A stretch of DNA of 53,650 nt. Origin: Mesaphorura yosii. Taxonomy: Eukaryota; Arthropoda; Collembola; Poduromorpha; Tullbergiidae. Position numbers and translations under genes: made by a program. The notes under the pieces were generated by a model that was not told the DNA's origin, ran no database searches, and saw nothing but the letters and a program-made list of their open reading frames with translations. Below are positions 24,846 through 46,347 of this stretch, one piece after another. Within the stretch, counting starts at the first letter, position 1, and each line of letters starts with the position of its first letter. The stretch spans positions 1 through 53,650 of the forward strand of contig WIXG01000459.1 in assembly GCA_009869945.1 (NCBI GenBank), given 5' to 3'.

Positions 24846-26286
24846 ATGAGTTCACCACATCATAGAAGTCGGAGCCACAGCAGAATCAAAGTGAAAGAGG
24901 AGCCCCGAAGTCGTAGCAGGTAGCAATCTAGCGAATTGACTGTTCTGTTGGAAAGGCAATAAAAATTAAGACAACGTGATTAAACGATCAACTGGTGTGG
25001 TTTACAGGAGCCGGGAACCGGATAATTTTGCTGATTTTGAGGGACCACGGAAGAACCGGAGAAAAGATGAAGATTATGATGGACCAAGGCAGAAAAGGCA
25101 CCAAGATGACGACTACGAAGGGCCACGACACCGAAAGAACGACGACGGTGATTACGATGGGCCCCGACGAAGACACAACGACCGAGATACCGACTATGCT
25201 GGTCCCAGACGCCGTGATGCTCAGGATGGTGGCTACAGTGGTTCACGAATAAAACGAGAGCCAGACGACCATGATAAACCTCCCAGAGATTCTGACCGCC
25301 ATAAGTCCAGAGAATCTGAACATTCACGAGGTGAATCCAGAAGAGATCGATATCCTACTTCGCGAGAACTCCATAATGAAAAATCTGATTCTCATAGAAC
25401 GTCTCACAGTAAAAGTGATAAGAATAATGAAAGAGACTCTAGTGATAGAAATAGAGACTATAATGGAAGACGACGAGATCCCGTCCGAGAAAAAGAATGG
25501 GATAACTTTTTTAAGAACGTTGAAATCAAGAAAGAAATACCAGAAAGTGAAAAATATGGACTAAAAGTGGAAAAAGATGAATCAGCACCAAAAGTTGAAA
25601 AAGAGAAGCCAAACTTCGGCCTATCTGGGAAACTGACTGAAGAAACGAACACGTTTCGAGGCGTCGTAATAAAATACAGTGAGCCTCCAGAAGCTCGGAA
25701 ACCCCAAAAGATCAGGTGGAGACTTTACCCATTTAAGGAAAATGAAGAACTCCCCGTCATGTTCATACACAGACAGAGCGCATACTTACTAGGTAAGTTC
25801 CCACATTTTTGGCAGTTAATTCGAATTGCACTTCAGTGATTGAGAGGGTGTTGTCTTTATTACTTGCAGGTCGTGACCGAAAAATTGCTGATATTCCAAT
25901 TGATCATCCTTCTTGCTCAAAGCAACACGCAGTTATTCAATACAGGCTGCAGCCATATACGAGAGCAGTAAGTGCTATAGTTTTCTTACAAAATTAGCCG
26001 TTGCGGTTCGCTAATTTCTTTTTGTTTCGCCTAGGACGGGACGAAAGGTCGGCGTGTTAAACCTTACATTATTGACCTGGAGAGCGCTAATGGAACTTTA
26101 GTCAACGATGTAAAAATTGAACCGAAGCGATACGTTGAGTTATTTGAGAAGGATGTGTTGAAGTTCGGGTTCAGTTCACGGGAGTACGTGTTATTGCATG
26201 AACATAGTAAAGATGAACCCGACGACGATGAAATCAGCGCTCCAACGAGTCCCTTACCGGAAAATAAGAAAGTCAAGGAAATTTAA
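24846..26286 (+). CDS. Snip1: Smad nuclear-interacting protein 1 (FHA-domain splicing protein)
   Basis: Four exons (24846-24919, 25008-25792, 25870-25967, 26035-26286) join in frame to 402 residues. The N-terminus is RS-like (SPHHRSRSHSR), then about five repeats of the type DYxGPR in a charged stretch, then a Lys/Glu/Arg/Ser region. The block DPVREKEWDNFF matches SNIP1. The FHA domain begins near residue 275 with YLLGRDR, has PSCSKQHAVIQY with the phospho-binding Ser303 and His306, and ESANGTLVND with Asn338. The C-terminus is acidic with SAPTSPLPENKK. In other animals SNIP1 is part of the RES complex of activated spliceosomes and affects small-RNA processing and transcription. The start was chosen as the first ATG that splices in phase to exon 2. 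A poly(A) signal is at 26440. Confidence 0.92.
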
Positions 26287-26981
26287 AAAAAGGAAGATTG
26301 AGTGATTTCAGATCGAAGTTAATTTATGTAATGTCATCATAGAACTAATTTCATTTTTCGACCGATGGAGCCAAATCCATTCGTCTAATTGTTTTTATAA
26401 TTTCACTATCCTCGTAGACTGTATATGTATGACTCTTATAATAAAACCTGAGTTGATTATGCGCAGCGTGTCTTATTATAAAGTTATTTCAAAGGCCACA
26501 GCCTCGATGTCGCACTCAATACAGAAATAATTTCGGGACAGCTCGGTGATATGGTTTATTCCGAGCATTGCCATTATCTAACACCTAAATAAATGCAAAT
26601 AAAGTTACTTGGACACATTCTCGTATGCATTTCAGTCGTGAAAGAGACACAACGCAGAGTTATGCAATTCGTTGTTCGACATTCGATGCAAGTTTGGACT
26701 TTGGACGGATCGTCCAATTCAATGTCGCGTCGACCGGGAATTAAATAATTAGCTTGTAGTACAAATGAAGGGTTTTCCTCTGTCTACACTCAAGTCGAGT
26801 ACTTGCGTATTGCCATAAGCGTCCTTGAATTGATACCATTATGAAAGTCACGATATTACAAGTTATGATTCTCACATGACACCAGTGTGTTGCGTTATAA
26901 ATTTCTCATCGTACGAAGTTGAGTCCAGTTTAGTCAATTCCGTTGTAAAGTGCAGATTCACTGCGAGTTTAGCTGTCCAAA
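26287..26981. other. Spacer between SNIP1 and the epoxide hydrolase gene
   Basis: SNIP1 3' untranslated region to about 26460, then promoter and 5' untranslated sequence of the next gene. No other gene seen. Confidence 0.5.
26440..26445 (+). terminator. Polyadenylation signal of SNIP1
   Basis: AATAAA 154 bases after the SNIP1 stop, followed within 40 bases by T/GT-rich sequence. This fits a 3' end. Confidence 0.5.
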
Positions 26982-28638
26982 ATGTCGGCAGTAAAGTTAA
27001 TTGCCCTGTACGGAGCGGTGCTTTGTGTATCAATGTTTTGGGCATGGATCAGCGTCTTCAAAATGCTGTTTGGCTGGCTCCGGTTGGGAAATAAATACTG
27101 GGAAGTCAAAGAGAGAACTTTGCCACCGAAGTGCTTGCAAGATGCGTCCTACGGAAGACATTCGCAAATTAAACTAAAGGTAACTCAACTCATCGGTGCA
27201 AGCATCAGCAACAATTAAATTACATCGAACAACACCGTAATTAGTTGGAAATTTGAATGATTCAAAGGGCATCAAGCTGCACTACGTTGAGAATGGCGAC
27301 CCAGAAAAGCCTCTGCTGCTTCTCGTGCACGGGTTTCCTGAATTTTGGTTCTCTTGGCGGTATCAACTGAAGCATTTCGCGAAAACTCATTGGTAAGCCT
27401 AAGTGACTTGGTTAAGTTAGCTTATTTCATTTTTTGCTACTGCGTCGACGTGATGAATCCGAGCTCTTATAATGCTCTTGAAGTTATTCTTGCTTGTGAC
27501 ACTGCTCCTCCGAAAATACTTAATTTTTAAAAAACGGTTTTCACAAGCATGTCCGCCATGGTCAGGCGGTGTTATCACGCTATATTGGGTGGTGCCCCGA
27601 CCCAATGTTGACAATTCATTCTCGCCAGTCACTCAGTGACCAGCTTGTGCTTGTGACAATATAAACATGAATGCATTGTGAAACTTCTTGTGTGATCATT
27701 TTCAGGGTCGTTGCGTTGGACATGCGAGGTTATGGTGACTCTGAGAAGCCTCCTCGTGTTTCAGATTACAATTACGATGTCCTACAGAAAGACATTGTGG
27801 ATCTAGTTAAAGGACTTGGAAAGAGCTCCTGTACCTTAGTCGCGCATGGTACAAGGACACAAAGATTGATGATTCCGTTGCTGTAATATTTTAATATAAT
27901 CATTGAATTTAGACTGGGGCGGTGCTGTGGCATGGGCAGTTGCTGCCAACTACCCAGAAGTTGTCACAAAGTTGATTATTATGAATGCCCCTCATCCAAC
28001 TGCGTTCCAAAAGTTGCTGCGATCATCCATAGTGCAGTTTTTGAAATCATGGTGAGCAACAGTTGTAATGAGTTAAGCAACAGGGCAATACTGAAACCTG
28101 AATTGTATTGAGGTGATTTTTGATATGATGCTGCTCCACAGGTACATCTTCATGTTTCAACTTCCGTACCTACCTGAGCTGGGTATCTTCGTTGAGGACT
28201 TGGCTATATTCCCACGCTTGTTCGACAAGTCAACCACAGGCGAAGACTTGGAAGCGTACAAGTACACCTTTGGACAGAGAGGTACCTGGTTTTCAAATAT
28301 TTAGCATCTAGGACTGCAATGGCAGGATAAAAATTACAGCGGCCCAATTTTTCATTATCTTTGCAGATTCGTGGACACCACCAATCAACTACTATCGAAG
28401 CAACATGCGACAGAATCTGCACCATCTCGCTTACAGAACAGCGAAACCATTACCAAAAATTAAAATGCCAACAATGATCATTTGGGGTGAAGACGACTTG
28501 GCCTTGGATAAATCAATTCCGGAGCTTTCCAAACCATATATCGAGAACGTGAGGATTGAGTTCGTGAAAGGCGGAAATCATTTCATCCAAACAGATAAAC
28601 CTGATGTTGTCAACAAACTTATGGAGTCTTTCTTGTAA
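26982..28638 (+). CDS. Membrane-anchored epoxide hydrolase, EPHX4 (ABHD7)-like
   Basis: Six exons (26982-27179, 27268-27392, 27706-27848, 27913-28051, 28142-28281, 28367-28638) give 338 residues, close to the usual EPHX3/EPHX4 length. One N-terminal membrane segment (about 5-30, [17 protein letters not shown]) is followed by an alpha/beta hydrolase fold. The oxyanion motif HGFPEF is at 87-92, nucleophile Asp156 in HDWGG, acid Asp292 in WGEDDLAL, and base His320 in [12 protein letters not shown] lid tyrosine lies in INYYRSN near 257. All catalytic residues are present, so an active enzyme opening lipid-type epoxides at the endoplasmic reticulum is expected; the substrate cannot be read. Insect juvenile-hormone epoxide hydrolases are a different subfamily and do not fit as well. 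A poly(A) signal is at 28763. Confidence 0.92.
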
Positions 28639-29250
28639 GCTTGTAAGGAGTCTCTGTGGGCTACATTTCCTAATCCGTATTGCAACACGTTCTGTGATCA
28701 CAAATGCTGGTTGTGCTTTACTGATATGTGATTAATTGACTAAAGGTTGATATTAAGATGAGAATAAATATTTTTGATTAATTCAAGTCAGATAAGCTGC
28801 TCAGGCTAAGGTTGATTCAATTTTCATTCGCTTCAGTCTTTGCTTCATCTTTAGGTAGTGCACACAACGATGGTAGACAATTCAACCACTACTGCATCCA
28901 GAATCAATACGAGGTTTGTAAATCAGACGAGATCAAGATCGGAAATGATGGCCTGGAGAAAGGCGGCAATTACTTCGACCCTGGATCTCATTTGTTGCGT
29001 AATACCGCATTTGCCGCACGCCATTCATCTCAAAGATTCCTGACGCAATGCATTGGTACGAAACTTCTTCACTGCGACCATAAAGATTCATTATCCAGTA
29101 TCGTTTCTGGGGAGATCTTTTGCCGTATTCAGAAACTGCCTAAACCTCTACCCGAAATCCCCATATCTATTAGTATCCCATGTTGAACAAAAGAAACTTG
29201 AGAAATTCCAATCAGAAGGATAAAAAAGTGCAAAGCCGAAGCTTGGGAAA
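28639..29250. other. Spacer between the epoxide hydrolase and LRRC23-like genes
   Basis: 3' untranslated region of the upstream gene to about 28790, then about 450 bases that must hold the promoter of the next gene. A 124-codon frame on the plus strand (28812-29186) has no domain and no coding character. Confidence 0.45.
28763..28768 (+). terminator. Polyadenylation signal of the epoxide hydrolase gene
   Basis: AATAAA 125 bases after the stop codon. Confidence 0.5.
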
Positions 29251-30866
29251 ATGGCAACTGACGAGCCGAGCCTAAACGTTGAGATTGACGACTCGTCCAC
29301 CGGCCTAGACTACCCTCAGAGCCCTCCCGCACCACCGTCATCGGAGTTTGAATTTCCAGGCGAAGGCGAAATTAAAGACATAGCGAACATTCTGGCAACA
29401 GAATACGCGACTACAACGACCACATCAACCCTTGGCGAAGAGAGCGAAGTGATCCAAACTGGATACCAAACCTACAGCAAAAAATTCGGCATTTCTCTAA
29501 AAATCCCGCTAGATATTCTGACACCAGAACTGGTTCAGTTTGGCATTTCGTTTGTTGGTCCTGCGCTTGGAACTTCGCAGGTCGCGTACCTCAAATTGGA
29601 AGTGAGAAATAAGTAAGCCCAAAATGCCCTGTATTTTCAATGCGTCTCAAACGCGATTTATGAAATCGTAGAAATCTTCGAGATATCAGCATTCTTACAA
29701 GCTATCCTCATCTGAGACTGATCGATTTAACTGACAACGCTATCACGAACTTGGAATCACTGACAAATATGAAGTACTTGCAAGTCTTGAATGTGGCAGG
29801 CAATCAAATTGAGTCAATCCAAAGCATCCCGACCCTTCGTTGGCTTCAGGTTCTTCGACTGCTCACTTCACACAACATATTTTCTTTGAGTGGTATTTCG
29901 AAAGTATTTTATTATGATTACAGGCACTGAACTTGAGTAGAAACAAAATCAGCTCAATGAACGAATTTCAACCAAATCTCATTCAATACTTGAATTTGTC
30001 AAGTAAGATTTAGTTAAGCAACATCAGTTAAGCATTAACAACGGTTCATAGTTCTTGGTTACCTGGTTCTGTTGCAGATAACAATTTACCAACGATTGAT
30101 GGCCTGAACGCTACCAACTTTCCCAACCTTATGCTCTTGGAACTACGAGGAAATTTCATTGCGAGCATTGCGGACATTGAGCTTCCGAAACTTCGACATT
30201 TGTACATTGTGAGCCGGTACAAAATTAACCAAATGCCAGGCTCAAATTCTAAGCCTGCTAAGAAGTTTGAATTGATCTTCTGATTACTGTCAATAATTTT
30301 AGGCAAAGAACGCCTTGACCAGTTTGGACGGGCTTCAAAGTTGTCCTGAGCTTGAACGCGTTCATGTTCGAGACAACAAGATTTCCAGCTTGCTTAGTTT
30401 TCCACATTTAGAGAAGCTGACGTACATCAATTTGAGGTGAGACGAGACACAATTACTCAAGGGAATAGGAAGAGCTTTTGAGATAGGCTTGGGAATTTAT
30501 TGCATACAGGAATAACAATGTGGCCAAATTCACTGAGACCGTGCATCTTGCAACCTCGGTCAACCTGGAGACTGTAATTTTGACTGGGAACAGAATCGCA
30601 AGCAGCGAACGATACCAGTAAACTCTTCTCTCGGTCGAGACTGACGCCATCATTCTCACGCGAGTGCCTTATATTGTTACAGGGAAGAACTCTGTGCCGC
30701 GTTGCCGAAACTTAAACGACTTGACAAAACCCCGGTCAGTGAAGAGGACTTGGTGCTAGGTCTATTCATTCGAAAAGGCAGAATGCAAAATCTGTTGGAA
30801 CCATTGCGGGACGATGATGAATTGGGCGAAGAGTTTCCGGGAGAAGATTATCATTATGGAGAATGA
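29251..30866 (+). CDS. Leucine-rich repeat protein, LRRC23-like (ciliary radial-spoke type)
   Basis: Seven exons (29251-29612, 29672-29849, 29924-30002, 30078-30208, 30303-30436, 30510-30617, 30683-30866) give 391 residues. The acidic, Pro-rich N-terminus is followed from about residue 95 by eight or so LRRs of the SDS22-like type (LRLIDLTDNAITNLESL, LQVLNVAGNQIESI, IQYLNLSNNNLPTIDGL, LERVHVRDNKISSL). The LRR cap ends in PKLKRLDKTPVSEEDL, the pattern seen at the end of LRRC23, and the last residues are acidic. LRRC23 in vertebrates is a radial spoke 3 component of motile cilia and sperm flagella. If this assignment holds, expression should be testis-biased. Other SDS22-like ciliary proteins (for example LRRC48/DRC3) are possible alternatives. 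Confidence 0.8.
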
Positions 30867-33800
30867 GTTGTACTAGTACGCACAATTTCAGGATTAAAAA
30901 TTGCTTAGTACAAGCAAATGTATTTTAGAATTTTTAATATGAAAAAGAATTGATTCCAGTTGCAAAGCTAGCATGATCCAGCTGTGTACACTTACATTTT
31001 ACCTACTAGCCATGTTGCCATGTTCAGTGCTGTCAGTTAGTTGTAATAGGGCTCAGTGCAGGAGTGAAAATGACATACCGGCACAAATGTATTGATGGTG
31101 TAAAGTTTGTGCTGTGACAGGCAGAAAAAAGCCGCCGCTATTATTACCTGTTTAAATTGATGGGTTGGCGCAGACAAATTCGTGTTCTGTATCAACAGAT
31201 GTTTATCAAACACAAATTGAGGAGAAACAGCAGCAGCGCAACGTGTTGCACTGAAACAGAGCCGTTTCCCTTCCCGTTCCTCCTACATTTACTCTGCGTA
31301 CAATTCTTGTTTAAAATTGATTTCTGTTTAAAATATCGTAAATCTCAAATCACTCACAAAGCTTGCAGCGCATCGTCACGAGATTTGTCATTGGACCAGC
31401 GAGCGGAGGAGTCACACCGTCGACCAAGACGTGGGAATTTAAATTTCAGCAATATTTTCAGGATTTCATCTTCCTCTCTCGTCAATCTTCTATTGTTCCA
31501 TTTTTCTCAGACCATCATCCTCAATGATTCAGAAGAGGTGTTACATGTCACGGTATATTTTTAACATCACACAAGCAAAGCACTAAAAGATCATCATTAT
31601 TGTCTTGCGACTCACATTGCATTGCATTACTCAAATATTTCGACATCAGCGTTTAAAGAGAAATGATGAACCTGCGCTATGCCGCTACGCTACGGCGCAG
31701 AAATTGTGAGATACTTCCTATTTTTCATCAAAAATTTTTTCTGGGAACCAAAAATAATTCATACCCCATTCATTCTTAAACGTGTGATACTCGCGATAAG
31801 TGTGTATAATTTCCATACACACACAAGGCAAGAGGCTCATTCATTATTTCGAGTTTTCTACCGTGTAATGCACTACTTAGAATTTAAGTAGGAAAGGAAA
31901 CGACCTTCTGTCTGCAAAAAGCATATGGTGACTTGGGAAATCGTTACAATGCAAGAAATCAAATATTAAAAAGTGTTTATTTGTACGAAGTCATTTCATT
32001 GGAATCCAGTTTCAATTCTGTACAATTTTCCTCGATACATCCAAGCTAATACCCAATGTCCAGTCTAAACTGTTAACCGCCCTCCGCCGGTAAAGCCATG
32101 CTCAGTGTTCATGACAGACAAATTAAAACATGCACTGAGATTTATCTTGACATTTCACACGTTGCACGTATAAATGACGACTTGTTCTCAGATTTTCACG
32201 CTTATCAAAAAGTACGGGCCAAGAAATGTAAAGCGGAAATTGCTCATGTGAAATGTGATTAGAGGGAAGAAGACCCACATGTAAAAAGTCCAAATTAGAT
32301 AAATGAGTTCGTTTCGTGCTCAAGCTCGTATACGTTCAGAATTAATGTACAGTTTTCCTTGCTGATTTATCTAGCACAGTTACGTTACGTATTAGCTCAG
32401 GCTAAAGCAGGCAAGCACAGAGCACCATCGCCATTCGGGTTCGGACAACTGTGTACATATTATTATAGCATTTGTAGACAGGATGTTCACTCTCTGATAA
32501 AACTCATTAAGACGCTTTGTCACACCAACTACGTGCACATGTTTTTATGTCAGTCGCTGATTAGAAAGTCTTTCTCGGTGTGTTTGCATTCTTCTTTATA
32601 ATTAGCTTCTCGAATAAAGTCCAGTAGCGATTACGTCCAGCTATTTTTAATTCTGATGCTACGCTTGCTTGCACTGCACGTGTGGGCTCCCTTTGCAGTT
32701 GGCATGTTGTACATGTTTTTCAAAACGTTGATTAAGGTTGGGTGCTCAATGCACAGTTGGCCAACCATCGAATTTTCCAGACTTCAAAGTCTTCGTTAAC
32801 TTTTTCATGATGTCTGGACACGGGAATAAGCGCACTTGATAGCACCTCTATCTCTAAAATCTGTATTTTCTATTGCAAGATTCTGTACAATTCCCGAGGC
32901 AAACGAATCCATGACCAAGAAGCACCGGTTCCATGCGCATTGAAAATCTTCACCATGTATGAAATTACTGGCTTTGGTTTCAAATATTTGTCTTACGGTG
33001 GCTGGAGTTGGTTAAGCGGTGGTGGCTGGCTGCCGCCACGGCCGCACCACCGCCACCGCATTAATAATGTAATTGTGTACGTATTGGAAAGAAAATCAAA
33101 AGTAAAACCGAGACCAAGCACTTTATTTATATCATCGTGAAATTATCAGCTACATCTTCCGTAAGATATAAGGAGACAAGCCATGAAAAGATGTGGCACA
33201 TTTTCAAAACCCCAACCATAATGTAAATAGGGTGGTTTTTGGGTTTTCATGGTTTGTCTTTGTTTAGCATCGTTGAGGCTGGCGGTGGTGGTGGAACCTG
33301 TTACCATTGCCATTGCTGTCTGTGGTAAACCGCTCAGTTTGACCTAGGTTGACCTGCTATTCACCAGCAGCAGAGGAGGGTCAGCCGCAAAGATTTAGTA
33401 ATCACCTACCACCGCAGTGCTGCAAATCAGTGTGCAGCGCAACAGTAGCAGACTCACCTTGCAAACCCTCGTAACCATAAAATGCAATTACGAATTATGG
33501 TTTTGGAAAAAATTGCGTTTCTGGTTAAATCGTGTATGCACATCGTGGTAAAAGTGGTCAAAGTGATGATGTTGGTGTAAAGATGTGAATGACAGCATGG
33601 AAAGAAGACTCTGCGCTTTTTCCGTTTCGTGCACGTTGGAGTTTTCATATTATGAATGAAACTTGGGGTTTTTGGTTGGAAATTCGGTTTACCATAATTT
33701 TGGTACTGAATATTGTGTGCTGCTGCTAACCAGCTAACCAAACCACTGGCCATAATTGGTATAATGCGATTGGTCGTGTAATCTTCAGGCCTTATTCATC

Positions 33801-34571
33801 GTTACGGCGGGGCTAGTACGGGCGCGTAATTTTCTGGTTAGCCAGTAGCAGAAAACCCACCGAAGAACCGCAATTTAAGGCTTGACTCCGAACTAGCCTA
33901 CGGCTTTTCTTCCATTATTGTTGTCGCTTTCTTGAATAAGATCTCACAGATGGATTAATTAGCCCAAGGTTATATTACCCGACTCATTCTGACTCGGTTC
34001 AAAGCAAAATGTCGAGTAAAATCGTTGCAAATTTAGCAAAAATGGGTTACGCGAATTATCAGGCAAGTATAGCTCTGAAAGTGTGAAAAGGTAACGAGTG
34101 GAGGAGTTTCATCTGAAGCATAAATACTTTATTCTTGCTGTACAGTCTGACAAGGTCCTAAATGTAGCTAAAATCAAAATTCGCGATTGGTTCTAACATT
34201 TAAGTTAGTTAAAGTAGTTTACTGCAATAAAAGACAAAATAAACAGATTACAACTAAGACTAAACCTACTTACTATTTGTATTTGCATTTGCACATGTCC
34301 CGGAAGATACTGTTGTTTCCTTTTTCATGACTACAATGACAGTGAGACAGGATCATAGCCCAGAACGAGAATGAGATGACGAGAGTTGCAATCTTGTTAA
34401 ATCCTACTCTTAACTTTAACCAGAGTGTACATTTATGAATAGACAATAAAAATAATAGTAACCGGGATAACAAATTCAGTAATTCATTCCTGTCACTTCT
34501 ACTACTAAAGTACGTAACTTACATAGAATTCTTAGGAACTGTGATATTTCACCGTGAACGATAGTGGGCTT
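30867..34571. other. Gene-poor region of 3.7 kb between LRRC23-like (+) and Runx (-)
   Basis: Both neighbours end here, so it contains two 3' untranslated regions; an ATTAAA lies at about 30893. No coding exon is supported. A GC-rich hairpin at 33016-33053 stands out. Confidence 0.45.
33016..33053. repeat. GC-rich inverted repeat (9-bp stem)
   Basis: GCGGTGGTG at 33016-33024 pairs exactly with CACCACCGC at 33045-33053 around a 20-nt GC-rich loop. It is set in AT-rich flanks, which makes it conspicuous. No gene is seen near it. Confidence 0.6.
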
Positions 34572-44030
<9,459 letters not shown>

Positions 44031-44815
44031 ATGTCTAAAGCAAACGCCGGTGAAAAACCCAAGAAAAATTCCACCGCTTACACTTTCTTTCTCCAGGCGT
44101 ACCGCGACGAGATGAAGAAGAAGGGTGGGGCGAAGATTCCCTTCGCAGAAATGTCAAAACAATGTGGTGAGCAATGGAGTGTAAGTTTAAGTTCCTTAAT
44201 CAGGAATGAGGACTCTATTGTATGTAAAGCCTAATCAGTGTTATTTCCCTGGAACAGGCGATGGATGCGAAGACTAAGCAAAAGTTCAATGCAATGGCAG
44301 AGCGTGACAAGGCAAGATATCAAAAGGAAATGAAATCATATGTCCCTCCGCCTGCCGAAGCAGAAGAAGCCGAAGAGAAAGGAAAGAAACGCAAGCGCAC
44401 GAAAGGAGAGAGGGATCCAAATGCCCCGAAACGCCCGATGTCTGCTTACTTTCTTTATCTTCAAGCTAATAGGACAGACCTTAAGAAAGAAAACCCAGAC
44501 CTAAAAGCAACCGAAGTGGCAAAAGAAGCGGCTGCTCGATGGCACAAAGAATCCGCTGCTGTCAGGAAGAAGTTTGATGATCTGGCTAAACGTGCAAAGG
44601 AAAATTATGAAAAGGTAAGGTTGAATACTTAAAAGTTGCACATTAGTTCATTTGGAAGAAGGTGAAAAGAAATAGCAGTTTTCCTAAACTTATCAAAAAT
44701 CTTGACTTCATAGGAAATGGCCAAGTACAACAAACGTGCTAAAATTGAAGAGAAAGGTGGGAAACGTGGGAAAGGAAAAGTCGAGTCGTCAGAAGATGAA
44801 GGCAGCGATGAATAA
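44031..44815 (+). CDS. High mobility group box protein with two HMG boxes (HMGB type)
   Basis: Three coding exons (44031-44180, 44258-44614, 44714-44815) give 202 residues, near the 200-215 usual for HMGB1-3. Box A (about 10-75) is divergent at its start (STAYTFFLQAYRDEMKKK) but has EQWSAMDAKTKQKF. A Glu/Lys linker with KGKKRKR leads to box B (about 95-170): DPNAPKRPMSAYFLYLQ, VAKEAAARWHKES and KRAKENYEKEMAKY. The acidic tail is short (ESSEDEGSDE) compared with about 30 residues in vertebrate HMGB1. The protein bends DNA and acts as a chromatin and transcription cofactor. The ATG follows a 5' untranslated intron acceptor by 14 bases. A poly(A) signal is at 45031. Confidence 0.93.
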
Positions 44816-45030
44816 GTTCACACATACGATAAGTCAAATACAAATGGTTAATTCAGGTTTAATTGAAGTCCTAAATTCGTTATGTTCATGCTAATGCGTT
44901 TCCGTTCAATTCTTAATTTTCTTGTTTGGGTATACACATTTGGTACTTGCATTAAGCGTTTCGATTGATTCTTAAAAGTTAAGACGTTAAACCCTTAAAC
45001 TTTAAAACCTTGTACCTCGTTCATCGTTGT

Positions 45031-45036
45031 AATAAA
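45031..45036 (+). terminator. Polyadenylation signal of the HMGB gene
   Basis: AATAAA 216 bases after the stop codon, before a T-rich stretch. Confidence 0.5.
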
Positions 45037-45281
45037 CACACTTGCATTTTGAACTATGCTCCGATGCTGTCACTTAGTGAGATTTTTTCTGGTACTTGAA
45101 TTCTAATTTCTGATTATGCATCTTACGGTTATGATTTTCTCATTTTCTAGTTGCGAACAACTTGCGCATTGGTTGTACTTTTAGTTTATTGGCCGAACTC
45201 TAGATCGGTGCAATTATTTTTGTCTGATTAACTCTTTCCAACATGTGACATACTTGTCCATTCTTCGAACGATCAGCAGCT

Positions 45282-46296
45282 TCACTGATTATGTCTGGCA
45301 CGGGTGAGTCGCCTGACCAGATTAAATTGAGCCGGGCGCATCAACCCAGCAGCGATCATTTGATAAAACCCAAGCCAGTGATTGCGAGGATCCAAGCGAA
45401 GTTTCCGATTTCTCTGCATCACACGCTGACGTCGCGCGGCTTCGCGGACATTGCCAATGGCCACCGGGCTTGAAAACAGAAATGGCGTTCCATCCCAAAG
45501 TTCCATAAATTGCAGATTGTTTGGCTCCAAATCCAAGACCCCTGAAGACGACACTTCGAATTATGCAATGCACAAACGCAAAATGAAGTCAGATTTCGTT
45601 TACCTATTAGAGCTCCGACATTTACACACTTTGCAAGTTCTCTTAATCCGTCCCGATCTCTTCGCAGGCACAACTCAATGACCTGCTGAATCTGGCTGGC
45701 TCTGGCGACTTGAACAAATTCGTCCCTTTGATTTGGGTGCAGTTCGCTTCTGGGAATCGCGTGTTCGCTCAGCGTCGAAGGATTTGGATGGTTCATGCGA
45801 TAGCTGACCTCGGGTTGGGGCAGCTGCTGCAGTTGTCTGTGTAGCCTCAGCCAGGTTTGCAATTCGTTTGTTGCGTGTTCGTGCAATGGGTGGTGGATCC
45901 GCGTTGCAGGGAGCAGAGGCAAATCTGTTAGTGGTACAATTGCAATTGACATGAAATTCGTGAAAACTGGACAGGTTGACTCCTACCTCCGTTATCAATG
46001 AGCGGCAATGATTGCGTATCTTTCACTTTGGCTTTGGACATCTCATTCGGAACCAGCTTCTCGTAATCGGCAGTTCGAACGCTCTGGAAGGAAACTTCTA
46101 GGTGCGCCTGACTATGATTAACTTCTGCTTGGGAATGGTTAAAGAATCTTATAACACGAAGATCGCCGCTTCGGACATAAACGTCAGTCAAATCCTGAAA
46201 ACATTTGTATAAAATGCATGTAGGACCTGGAGTTTTTGTGAGGCTGGTGAAGCAGACCGAAAATCTGACGTTACGTACTTTGTATGGTATTTCCAT
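45282..46296 (-). CDS. Unrecognised four-exon gene, 268 residues
   Basis: Exons 46279-46296, 45987-46194, 45604-45924 and 45282-45541 join with matching phases and good splice sites (AAA|GTACGT, TTTCAG|GATT, GGAG|GTAGGA, AACAG|ATTTG, ATAG|GTAAAC, TTCAG|GGGTC). The first coding exon is only 18 nt (MEIPYK), with a good start context (ACAACAATGG). The protein has a beta-rich looking first third (VYVRSGDLRVIRFF), a Pro/His/Gln-rich middle, and a helical, basic last third (EAARRQRVMQRNRKLRL, NLVRRLTRARHNQ at the end). There is no signal peptide or membrane segment. I recognise no domain. It is convergent with HMGB and lies 470 bases downstream of the zDHHC gene on the same strand. An additional upstream exon cannot be excluded. 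Confidence 0.7.
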
Positions 46297-46347
46297 TGTT
46301 GTTGCTGTCAAGTGCAGAGTTGTTGGTCTGGTCAAATGCTACTGTAG

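Noticed and set aside
28812..29186. 124-codon plus-strand frame between the epoxide hydrolase and LRRC23-like genes
   Set aside because: No domain, poor composition, overlaps 3' untranslated and promoter sequence.
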